Below, in pieces: positions 1 to 7,076 of a stretch of 64,000 nt of DNA. The notes under the pieces were generated by a model. It had not been told where the DNA came from, searched no databases, and saw nothing but the letters and a program-made list of their open reading frames with translations. The translations under genes and the position numbers were made by a program. The stretch is from Lachnospiraceae bacterium. Lineage in GTDB: Bacteria; Bacillota; Clostridia; Lachnospirales; Lachnospiraceae. Position 1 is the stretch's first letter, and each line of letters opens with the position of its first letter. The DNA lies in assembly GCA_900770345.1 (NCBI GenBank), contig CAAGKF010000371.1:1-64000 (forward strand), read 5' to 3'.

Positions 1-125
1 CTGGCGAAGCGGGAGGAGGACTTCACAAGGATGCGGTCAATGCGCCCCTTCCGGCAGTCCTCCATCATTCGCAGGAAGTCCTCACGCTTTTCCACGGAGG
101 TGCCGGTGATCCCCTTGTCAGCCAC
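1..125 (-). pseudogene. Serine recombinase fragment interrupted by the ICE
   Basis: The minus strand reads in one frame ADKGITGTS...RMMEDCRKGRIDR..VKSSSRFA. This is the part of a serine recombinase resolvase domain just after the catalytic serine region and includes the SRFA motif. The reading frame runs off the left edge. Resemblance to the family stops around position 118-125, where the usual Y-A-D-x-G becomes T-V-A-D-K-G. The N-terminal part with the catalytic serine is absent here. The adjacent DNA (126-162) is AT-rich and leads straight into the ICE recombinase genes. Inference: the element integrated inside this gene, and attL lies within about 110-162. Confidence 0.75.
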
Positions 126-162
126 TGTCAAGTGAGGACTAAATATTTTTTGAAATTTTTTG

Positions 163-1761
163 TTATGGAGCGTCGATAGGTGTTTCCGCCTCTTTCAGCA
201 TTGCTTCCAACTCATCCCGGTAGTTCAGGTTAATATCCAACCGACCGCCCGGGTACACCACCACATTTTGGACCAATTCTTTGGCAATGTCTGCGGTCAG
301 CTCCTGAAGCTGGGCATATTCCCGGTACTTTCCAAGGATGGACTGCCCGTTGGCATCCGGCTCTCTGGCTGCGGATTGCATCGCGGCTATCTGTTCCTCC
401 AGCTCCTGCATTTGAATGTTGATACTCTGCTTCTGAGAGAGGTAGCTCTCCCGGCTGATGCTGCCGTCGATCAGTTTCTCATACAGGTCCTGCAGGGTTT
501 TTTCCAGCTGGGCACGACGGCTCTGCAATACCGCCAGGTCTTTCTTTGCCTGCTTTTGCGTGTCCCGTCTGCGCTCGTTCTGGAGGCTCTGCAGGCGTTC
601 CAGATCAACGGAATACTGCGCGTAGGTTCGGATCAGTGTAATAACCGCATCATGGATATCCGATTGCGGAATCCCCTCAGAGGTACATCCATAGCCCGTC
701 CCCAGGCCGGCACTGCGGCAGGTATATTTTCCATTTTCACTATTGGACAGCTCCATGGCATATCCGCAAGTACCGCAGATCACTTTTTTGCGAAGCGGGT
801 TCCGTTTGGATGGGGAAAACGTCTTTTCCGTGTATTCCCGCATTTCGGCCTGTGCTGCCTGAAACAGTTCCTCCGGGACAATACTCTCATGGGTCTGCTC
901 AACTACGATCCAGTCAGCTTTGGACACCTTCACGGTATGAACCAGTCCGACCATATCGCGCTCCCGTTTGCCATAGACGGTCTTGCCGGTATAGCGCTCG
1001 TCCCGCAGGATTTTGGAGATCATCCCCGGCCTCCAACAGTTTTCCTCGTGGATACTGGGCCATCGGTCCCGGGAACACCCATTCCGCCGCTTGTACACCA
1101 TGGGTGACGGAATGTTCTCAGAATTGAAAATGACGGCAATCTCTTTGGCGCTGTGTTTTTCTGCTGTCAGGCGGAAGATACGCCGGACCACCTTTGCCGC
1201 TTCCGGGTCTGCCAGGAGGTGGTTTTTGTTCTCCGGGTCCTTCACAAATCCATAGGGAGCAAAAGGGCTGAGAAACAGCCCCTTTGCCGCCCGCTGGCGT
1301 TTTGCGTTCTTGACCTTGGAGGAAAGTTCCCGGCTGTACATGTCATAGATCAGGGTTTTGAAAGAGGTATCCAGGCTGTCGATGTCCGCCTGCCGGGAGC
1401 TGTCAAAACCATCGTTGACGGCAATAAACCGGACGCCGAGGAACGGGAAAACCCGGCTGATATAGTTTCCAACGGTCAGATAGTCGCGTCCAAATCTGGA
1501 CAGGTCTTTCACCAGGACGCACTGAATCTTGCCAGTTTTGACCTGCTCCATCATACGGGTGAAATCCGGCCGCTCAAAGTTCTTTCCGCTCCAGCCGTCA
1601 TCACAGAACTCCAGCACATCAGCGCCGGCAAACTCCGGGTGGCTGCTGATATAGTTCGTCAGCAGCCCGCGTTGGTTGGAAATGCTCTCGGACTCTTCCT
1701 TTCCGGTATCCTTGAGATCATCATCCTCACTGGATATACGAAGATACATGGCAATGGTCAC
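163..1761 (-). CDS. Large serine recombinase A (resolvase/integrase family)
   Basis: This 532-residue large serine recombinase should cut and rejoin attachment sites for ICE integration and excision. The resolvase domain covers roughly residues 1-150, with the nucleophile region YLRISSED near residue 10 and the SRFGRDY motif near 85. A recombinase domain follows (about 165-290), then a zinc ribbon (CGTCGY...YTC...YGC, about 330-365) and a coiled coil (about 385-470). The start is GTG at 1761, which overlaps the stop of the upstream recombinase as GTGA and implies translational coupling; an in-frame ATG lies at 1749. It is the last gene before the presumed left attachment site, the usual place for an integrase. 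Confidence 0.93.
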   Translation of the reverse strand: MTIAMYLRISSEDDDLKDTGKEESESISNQRGLLTNYISSHPEFAGADVLEFCDDGWSGKNFERPDFTRMMEQVKTGKIQCVLVKDLSRFGRDYLTVGNYISRVFPFLGVRFIAVNDGFDSSRQADIDSLDTSFKTLIYDMYSRELSSKVKNAKRQRAAKGLFLSPFAPYGFVKDPENKNHLLADPEAAKVVRRIFRLTAEKHSAKEIAVIFNSENIPSPMVYKRRNGCSRDRWPSIHEENCWRPGMISKILRDERYTGKTVYGKRERDMVGLVHTVKVSKADWIVVEQTHESIVPEELFQAAQAEMREYTEKTFSPSKRNPLRKKVICGTCGYAMELSNSENGKYTCRSAGLGTGYGCTSEGIPQSDIHDAVITLIRTYAQYSVDLERLQSLQNERRRDTQKQAKKDLAVLQSRRAQLEKTLQDLYEKLIDGSISRESYLSQKQSINIQMQELEEQIAAMQSAAREPDANGQSILGKYREYAQLQELTADIAKELVQNVVVYPGGRLDINLNYRDELEAMLKEAETPIDAP

Positions 1762-3449
1762 TCAGCAGCCCTCCCTTCCAGATAGTTTAGCAACACTTCA
1801 TATTCGTCCCGGTAACGGAAGCGGATTTCAATGTGTCTCTGCGCGTCAATGGAAACGCGATCAAGCAGTGCGTGAGCCATTTCACGGCTCAGCGTTTCCC
1901 GCCCCTGAAATGACTGGAAGCTGGTCAGATACGAATTTTCAGGTGTCAGCTGCTTTTCCTGCTGTTCTTTCTGTTCAAGCGCCGCGATCACGCGCTCCGC
2001 TTCTTCCGTCTCTGCCTTGTACCGGGCCTTTAAGGTCACATAGTCGTGCTCCGTTATCAGCTGTTCCACATAGTTCTGATACAGGCTGTCGTAAAGGGAC
2101 TGACTGCGCTTCAAGGTGCGCTTTGCTGTTTCCAGCCTGTCCTGCGTAGCGGTTCGGATTTTCAGAAACTCCGGCGAGGTATTCTTTCGGGTCACACGTT
2201 CCCGCATATCCGCAGCCAGTGCAATCTGCGCCTGAATGGAGGATGTCAGTGCCGCCGTCATTTCCTCCTCCCGGATACTGACAAAGGGACACCGCTGTGG
2301 GTCCTGGGCATGGGTGGGACAGATGAAGGTGTACCACAGCTTCTTTCCGTGGCTGACGTTCTTATATCGCACCAGCGGTCTGCCGCAGTGCTTGCAGTAG
2401 ATCAGACCTTGCAGGATATTTTCACTTTCTGTCAGCGCACCGAATTTTCCGAGACGCTGACGGTATGCTTCTCTCTGCTCCTGCGCTATGGCTTGTACCG
2501 TATCAAAGGTCTCCTGGTCAATGATGGCCTCATGGGTATGGCGAACAATTTTCCATTCGGACTCCGGCACATATATTTGCGCCTTGCCCTCGTAGAAAGA
2601 TTGTTTTTTCCGGCCCTGCACCATATGTCCCAAATAGACCGGGTGTTCCAACAGGCTCTTGATAATCTGTGTGTGCCAAAGCACATCCTTGTATTTCTCC
2701 GTTTTCACCGCGCCGGTCAGGTAGAGGTAGGCCGAGGGAGATGGAGTACCGGCATCATTCAGCCTGCGGCCAATCTGCACTACGCTGATGCGCTCTTTTC
2801 GCCACGCAAAGATCTGCTGCACTATGGGAGCCGTATCCGGATTGATGATGAGATGGTTTTTGTTTTCCGGGTCCTTGCTGTACCCATAGGGTGCCCATGC
2901 GCCGATGAACTCGCCGTTGAGCTGCTTGGTTTCCAGGGCAGAACCGGATTTTCTGGAAATATCCTTGCTATAAACCTCGTTAATCAGGTTTTTCAGCGGG
3001 ACGATATAGCCGTCCTGGGTGCGCTCCGCTGTCAGCGTATCAAAATTATCATTGATTGCAACGAATCGTACCCCAAGAAACGGAAAGATCCGCTCCAGGT
3101 AATTGCCGGTTTCCTTATAATTGCGGCCAAATCTGGAGAGGTCTTTTACCACAATGCAGTCAATTTGGCCTTTCCGCACCAAACCCATCAGCTTCTCAAA
3201 CTGCGGACGCGCAAAATCAGTACCGCTGCGCCCATTGTCACAGAACAGACCCACCAGCTGCATATCCGCCTGTTCCGCGATGTAGCCGCCGATCAGGGCT
3301 TTCTGCCCCTCCAGCGTATCTGCACCGGGCTTGCCTCCGTCCTCTACGGACAGGCGCACATAACCGGCGGCTTTGTAAACCCTTCCTGTGGAAGCTGCTG
3401 GTGTCGGCTCCGGCATAAGCGGATTGGCTTTTCTCTTTGTCCTTGCCAT
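1758..3449 (-). CDS. Large serine recombinase B
   Basis: This is the middle of three tandem large serine recombinases (563 residues from the chosen start). It has a variable basic N-terminal extension, then the resolvase domain with YVRLSVED as the catalytic serine region and SRFGRNY. A recombinase domain, a zinc ribbon (CKHCGRP...C...C) and a long coiled coil follow. The start is ATG at 3449, overlapping the upstream stop as TAATG; the open frame extends 16 codons further without a better ribosome site. The stop overlaps the next gene's GTG. Having three non-identical recombinases suggests that two or all three cooperate, as CcrA/CcrB do, but which one integrates cannot be read from sequence. 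Confidence 0.93.
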   Translation of the reverse strand: MARTKRKANPLMPEPTPAASTGRVYKAAGYVRLSVEDGGKPGADTLEGQKALIGGYIAEQADMQLVGLFCDNGRSGTDFARPQFEKLMGLVRKGQIDCIVVKDLSRFGRNYKETGNYLERIFPFLGVRFVAINDNFDTLTAERTQDGYIVPLKNLINEVYSKDISRKSGSALETKQLNGEFIGAWAPYGYSKDPENKNHLIINPDTAPIVQQIFAWRKERISVVQIGRRLNDAGTPSPSAYLYLTGAVKTEKYKDVLWHTQIIKSLLEHPVYLGHMVQGRKKQSFYEGKAQIYVPESEWKIVRHTHEAIIDQETFDTVQAIAQEQREAYRQRLGKFGALTESENILQGLIYCKHCGRPLVRYKNVSHGKKLWYTFICPTHAQDPQRCPFVSIREEEMTAALTSSIQAQIALAADMRERVTRKNTSPEFLKIRTATQDRLETAKRTLKRSQSLYDSLYQNYVEQLITEHDYVTLKARYKAETEEAERVIAALEQKEQQEKQLTPENSYLTSFQSFQGRETLSREMAHALLDRVSIDAQRHIEIRFRYRDEYEVLLNYLEGRAAE

Positions 3450-5083
3450 TATACCGCCTCCCGTATCTGCGCCCGGCGAAGCACATCCAGCTGCCATGTA
3501 AATTCATCCTGCCAGCGGTAGATGATCTCGATGGTGTCATCTTCGTGGACCAGAATTTTGTCAATCAGAGAGACCACAATGGAACGGTCCAGTGCCGTGA
3601 TACCCCGGTGCCGCTTGAATTCCTCCATCCAGGCGTTTTCAGTCCCGCGTTCCCGGATATTGGTCAGGGTATCCCGCAGGGCATCCATCTGCTTTTCAGC
3701 TTCGGAGGCCCGGGAAGAAAAGCTCTCTTTCAGCCGGATGTATTCCTCCCGGTCGAGAATGCCTCCCACCAGATTTTCATAGAGCGACATGAGCAGCTTC
3801 TGGAGCTTTTCATATTCCTCGCGCTTTTTATCCAGCTGACGCTGTATTTTTTGCGCCTCTACCGTCCGCAGCGGCGCGGTATCCGTCATGGCCAGGAGTT
3901 CGCTCATGTCAATGACATCCTGAATATGTACTTTCAGACTGTCCAGAACGATCTCCTCCAGCGCATTGTCCCGGATACGGTGCGGCGAACAGGCGGTTTT
4001 TTCCTGCTTGTTGGCAGAGCAAACGTAATACACATATTTTCTGCCGCCTGCGGGAACCGTTTTTCGGACCATGCTGGCTCCGCAGTCCCCACAGAATACC
4101 ATTCCGCTGAACAGCGCCACCGCCTCGTCCTCCGGGCTGCGCCGGGTATCCAGACGCAGCACTTTCTGAACATTGTCAAAAAGCATTTGGCTGACGATGG
4201 CCTCATGATTGTTTTCAATGACGCACCATTCAGATTCCGCTTTGGTCACACGCTTATGCACCTTATAACTGGGAGTAGTCGCTTTGCCTTGAATCAGGAC
4301 GCCGGTATAGACGGGATTCTTGAGAATACGGATCACCGTCGCAGCGGACCACACGGCTTTTGGATTGGTTTTGAATGGCGTTGTAAACTTCATCCCCATG
4401 GAACGCTTATATTCCATGGGAGACAGAACGCCCAGGCGGTTCAGGGTGTTGGCGATATCCTGTGGGCTGACGCCCTCCAGCTTCCACTGAAACATATCCC
4501 GGACAATATCTGCCGCAAATTCATCTACTACCAGCTTGTTTTTATTCTGTTCGTCTTTCAAATACCCATAGGTGGCAAAGGAGCCGAGATACTGCCCCTT
4601 TTTTCGCTTGATTTCCAGCTGGGTGCGGATTTTGACCGAGATATCCCGGCAATAAGCCTCGTTGATAAGGTTCTTAAATGGGATAATCAGGTCATCGGAG
4701 GATTTCTTTCCGCCAAGACTGTCATAGTTATCATTGACGGCAATAAAGCGGACGCCAAGAAACGGAAATATCTTTTCGATGTATTCCCCGGCGTCCAGGT
4801 AATTACGCCCAAACCGCGAGAGATCCTTAACTACGATACAGTTTGTCCGTCCGGCTTTCACATCCTCCATCATTTTCTGAAAGCCCGGGCGTTCAAAGGT
4901 CGAGCCGGACCAACCGTCATCGACCCGGATGGTATACTCCCGGATGTCTGAATGGTTTGCTAAAAAATCCCGGAGCAGCTCCCGCTGCCCGGTAATGCTG
5001 TTGGATTCCTCCTTATCTCCATCGTCACGGGACAGACGGAGGTAAAGGGTGGCGTTCCAGATTTTCGTTGTTTCCTGCATCAT
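3449..5083 (-). CDS. Large serine recombinase C
   Basis: This is the first gene of the recombinase operon (544 residues). The resolvase domain carries LYLRLSRDDGD (catalytic serine) near residue 17 and SRFGRNYLDAG near 95. A recombinase domain, a zinc ribbon (CGDCGAS...YVC...C) near 340-375 and a coiled coil follow. The ATG at 5083 was chosen because AAAAGGAG sits 5 bases upstream; a GTG two codons earlier would overlap that site. A promoter-like sequence lies at 5151-5179. The three genes are packed with 1- and 4-base overlaps and should be co-translated. Confidence 0.93.
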   Translation of the reverse strand: MMQETTKIWNATLYLRLSRDDGDKEESNSITGQRELLRDFLANHSDIREYTIRVDDGWSGSTFERPGFQKMMEDVKAGRTNCIVVKDLSRFGRNYLDAGEYIEKIFPFLGVRFIAVNDNYDSLGGKKSSDDLIIPFKNLINEAYCRDISVKIRTQLEIKRKKGQYLGSFATYGYLKDEQNKNKLVVDEFAADIVRDMFQWKLEGVSPQDIANTLNRLGVLSPMEYKRSMGMKFTTPFKTNPKAVWSAATVIRILKNPVYTGVLIQGKATTPSYKVHKRVTKAESEWCVIENNHEAIVSQMLFDNVQKVLRLDTRRSPEDEAVALFSGMVFCGDCGASMVRKTVPAGGRKYVYYVCSANKQEKTACSPHRIRDNALEEIVLDSLKVHIQDVIDMSELLAMTDTAPLRTVEAQKIQRQLDKKREEYEKLQKLLMSLYENLVGGILDREEYIRLKESFSSRASEAEKQMDALRDTLTNIRERGTENAWMEEFKRHRGITALDRSIVVSLIDKILVHEDDTIEIIYRWQDEFTWQLDVLRRAQIREAV

Positions 5084-5150
5084 GCACACTCCTTTTCTCA
5101 GTATTCAGCAAAACTACCGATCAAAAGAGCGTCGTTTTAGTCCCACTGAT

Positions 5151-5179
5151 ATTGTATCTGTCTGTCCCATGTTCGGCAA
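5151..5179 (-). promoter_or_regulatory. Putative promoter of the recombinase operon
   Basis: On the minus strand TTGCCG (-35) is followed by exactly 17 bases and TACAAT (-10), about 70 bases before the start of recombinase C. Four of six and five of six consensus positions match. This is a sequence match only. Confidence 0.45.
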
Positions 5180-5184
5180 GGATG

Positions 5185-5439
5185 TCAGGCTTTGGAGCCG
5201 ATATATCCGGCCAGCCGCTGCATCAGAGAGGTTTCCGTATCCGAAAAGCCAACCTTCACAACATATTTCCCGTGTTTGTAGCAATAGGGATTGCCGATCT
5301 GCCGGATAAAATCCATGGCACGTTCTTTTGCCGGGAGGGCTGTGTTGACCTGAACATCCCGGATGTCCACCAGCGTATCCCGGTCTACAGAAGCAGGATC
5401 AACATTCTTCAGTGCGTTCAAATCTATGGTATTGGGCAT
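5185..5439 (-). CDS. Small conserved ICE protein (possibly DUF6870)
   Basis: This 84-residue acidic/neutral protein has a central block DIRDVQVN...ERAMDFIRQIGNPYCYK and a C-terminal VKVGFSDTE...RLAGYI. I recall this pattern in short proteins encoded next to recombinases of clostridial ICEs, where it is annotated only as a domain of unknown function. The ribosome site AAAGGAGG sits 8 bases before the ATG. It lies directly upstream of the recombinase operon and might be an accessory (excisionase-like) factor, but nothing in the sequence proves that. Confidence 0.75.
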   Translation of the reverse strand: MPNTIDLNALKNVDPASVDRDTLVDIRDVQVNTALPAKERAMDFIRQIGNPYCYKHGKYVVKVGFSDTETSLMQRLAGYIGSKA

Positions 5440-5513
5440 AGCAGCGCCTCCTTTCGGTCATACCATCCTATGCGGTTTTGGAAAAATTCATGTGTTTCAA
5501 GGTCACAACAATA

Positions 5514-5569
5514 GGCTGACGGAGATCTGCCCTGTACGAAATTCAGCGGTACACCGTATTCCGTCAGCC
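5514..5569. repeat. Inverted repeat between two small control genes
   Basis: The 10-base arms GGCTGACGGA (5514-5523) and TCCGTCAGCC (5560-5569) are perfectly complementary around a 36-base loop containing two GTAC tetramers. No U-run follows on either strand, so an operator, RNA processing site or recombination-related site is as likely as a terminator. Confidence 0.5.
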
Positions 5570-5600
5570 CATGACTTCTAACCTTGATTACAGCAAGGTA

Positions 5601-5768
5601 TCAGCGGCGATTCTGTTTGCGGTGTCGTTTCGATTTATGACGCTTTTTCCGTTTACCGCCGCTTTGGGCCTTGCTGCGCTCTCTTTCCTCGCGCTCAATA
5701 TTGCGCATGGCGAGGAAAGCGGTCATGTCCAGACAGCCTGAGCTGTTATACTTGTCTTTTTTGTCCAT
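5601..5768 (-). CDS. Short basic ICE protein
   Basis: This 55-residue protein starts MDKKDKYNSSGCLDMTAF and ends in a very basic tail rich in K, R and H. The pattern YNSSGC-D-TA is familiar from short proteins encoded beside sigma-like factors in Tn1549-like elements; no function is known. The ATG at 5768 has the site GAGGAAAAG just upstream. A longer in-frame reading to 5819 would have to start inside a hairpin and has no ribosome site. Confidence 0.6.
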   Translation of the reverse strand: MDKKDKYNSSGCLDMTAFLAMRNIEREERERSKAQSGGKRKKRHKSKRHRKQNRR

Positions 5769-6230
5769 AATCTTTTCCTCATGTAGAGATGTGTGGAGGC
5801 AGACTTCTCCTGCCTCCACAGGTTTTCAGTCGTTTTATATTTCAACTTCATCCAGACTGCCTTACGTTCTCGGCACTCGCTTCACGCCTGCAATTAACTT
5901 ATGCAGCCTCTCACCGGATTGCCTGCGACGGTTGTTATCACGCTCGGACTGTCCCTGGTGGGGAGTATCTGCTCTCTGCTGTCATCGCCAACCGGGAACT
6001 GCCCGGCTTTTCCGAAGCTGATGTGAATCGCTCGTCCCAGGCTGGGAGTCCTGGCGCACCCTTCGGCTCGGCTATCACAGAGAGGTCGTTATCTGATAAA
6101 GGTTATTCAGTTTTCAAGGGACACACGCACCGCCGGGATTAAACTGTTACCGACTCTGGTACGGGAAGGAAGTGTTGATACTCTCCCTTCACTCACTACC
6201 TCACAAGAAAGGCCAAAGTTAGGGTCGTTG
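5769..6230 (-). ncRNA. Structured non-coding block, possible ICE RNA
   Basis: These 462 bases lie between the sigma-like gene and the small basic protein, and I see no convincing gene in them. The sequence can form several stems: CCGGG/CCCGG (5992-5996 with 6002-6006), CCGAAG/CTTCGG (6012-6017 with 6061-6066) enclosing CCAGG/CCTGG (6037-6041 with 6050-6054), and a perfect 11-base stem at 5792-5820. The minus strand begins with CTTGAAAACTGAATAA, which resembles the boxA-like leader of Firmicutes rRNA. Similar blocks recur in related ICEs as I remember them, often mis-annotated as short proteins. A regulatory RNA is possible; no known family was recognised. Confidence 0.4.
5792..5820 (-). promoter_or_regulatory. 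Hairpin upstream of the small basic gene
   Basis: Perfect 11-base arms (5792-5802 and 5810-5820) flank a 7-base loop about 24 bases before the start of the small basic gene at 5768. There is no U-run, so it is more likely an RNA stability or translation-control stem than a terminator. Confidence 0.5.
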
Positions 6231-6719
6231 TCAGAAAAAAGTTGCAAGCTTTTTTCGCGCAGCGTCAATGGATTGATACACAGTTACTTTTGCGCAGCCC
6301 TCCATATCCGCAATCTGCTGATAGGTCATCCCCTCAAAGTAGTAGAGCCGGATGCGGCGTTTCTGCGTCTCGGGAAGGGTGTCAATGGCAGTATGTAACA
6401 GTTCCCGATCCAAGCTGCAAATCGTTTCCTCCAGAGGGGATGCAGCCGTAGCAGCTGCTGCATCGGCATCCAAAGAACCTCCATAGTGACGGTCTGTTTT
6501 ATTCAGTTCGGACAGGTCCTCCAGTTCAAATTGGTCAAAGGTTTCATATAGCTCCTTGCTGAGTTCCATAAACTGCGTCACGCCCTGACCATCCTGAAAC
6601 TCAAGGAAGTATCTCGGGTGGTCCGTATGGATGCCGGATGTGCGGATGGTGTATGGATTGTCTTTGTGCTTGCGCCGTTTGGGCGGCGCATCGAATGGGA
6701 TGGAGTGATCGTTCTCCAT
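6231..6719 (-). CDS. Sigma-70-like HTH regulator
   Basis: This 162-residue protein has a C-terminal region-4-like helix-turn-helix (TLPETQKRRIRLYYFEGMTY, then QQIADMEGCAKVTVYQSID). It lacks a recognisable sigma region 2. The N-terminal half (TIRTSGIHTDHPRYFLEF...LSKELYETFDQFELEDL) is typical of the short sigma-like factors found upstream of recombinase genes in clostridial ICEs. The ATG at 6719 has GGAGGA nearby; an in-frame reading to 6875 has no ribosome site. It probably activates the excision genes downstream. It lies next to a SARP-like regulator and a phased repeat array. Confidence 0.85.
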   Translation of the reverse strand: MENDHSIPFDAPPKRRKHKDNPYTIRTSGIHTDHPRYFLEFQDGQGVTQFMELSKELYETFDQFELEDLSELNKTDRHYGGSLDADAAAATAASPLEETICSLDRELLHTAIDTLPETQKRRIRLYYFEGMTYQQIADMEGCAKVTVYQSIDAARKKLATFF

Positions 6720-6881
6720 GATGTGTTCCTCCGTGAAATCTGAATTTTGGGAAAGGCCAAAATCCAGTGGAGGACCACGGCAGCGCCGCAAACCGCGGCA
6801 TAAAGCAGAAAGAGGGGGAACGCTTTCACAGCTTCCTGCAAAAGCGTCCCCCCTCCAAGAAAAGGCTGGGAACATAAAAAG
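6720..6881 (-). other. Leader upstream of the sigma-like gene
   Basis: These 162 bases form the 5' region of the sigma-like gene. One minus-strand frame from a TTG at 6841 (after GGAGGGGGGAC) would encode a short peptide with one membrane segment (AFPLFLLYAAVCGAAVVLHW) running out of frame into the sigma gene to 6578. It could be a real small membrane protein or a leader. It cannot be separated from chance here, so it is not called as a gene. Confidence 0.3.
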
Positions 6882-6946
6882 AACCCCCGTAAGCTATTTT
6901 TCAAAGGCAATTATCTTTTGCCCTGAAAAGGTAGCTTACGGGGGTT
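6876..6946 (-). terminator. Terminator of the SARP-like gene
   Basis: Perfect 15-base arms (6882-6896 and 6932-6946) continue into TTTTC/GAAAA pairing and are followed on the minus strand by C-TTTTTA. It lies about 130 bases after the SARP-like gene's stop. The loop contains GATAAT on the minus strand (6910-6915), a possible -10 element for the sigma-like gene. Confidence 0.8.
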
Positions 6947-7065
6947 AGATCATCGTTTTTTGGCGTTAGACGAACATTAGATAGGGGCTTGGGGCGTTAG
7001 TTTTTCGTTAGCTGGAAAAAATCGTGTTCTATCAGCGTTTTTTCAGTGTTAGATGCGCGTTAGAT
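6944..7065. repeat. Seven phased GTTAG heptamers
   Basis: Copies start at 6944 (GTTAGAT), 6965 (GTTAGAC), 6976 (ATTAGAT), 6996 (GTTAGTT), 7007 (GTTAGCT), 7048 (GTTAGAT) and 7059 (GTTAGAT). The steps are 21, 11, 20, 11, 41 and 11 bases, all close to multiples of one DNA turn. Heptamer repeats with 11- or 22-base spacing are the usual binding sites of SARP-family activators, and a SARP-like gene ends 12 bases away. Confidence 0.7.
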
Positions 7066-7076
7066 ACCGGCATTAC

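Noticed and set aside
5821..6130. Relic of an rRNA operon or spacer
   Set aside because: Only the short CTTGAAAACTGAATAA motif resembles an rRNA leader; no 16S, 23S or 5S sequence follows.
6578..6841. Possible small membrane peptide overlapping the sigma-like gene
   Set aside because: A TTG start after a GGAGG-rich stretch and one hydrophobic segment make it tempting, but the rest of the frame is out-of-frame sigma gene and I cannot show conservation.
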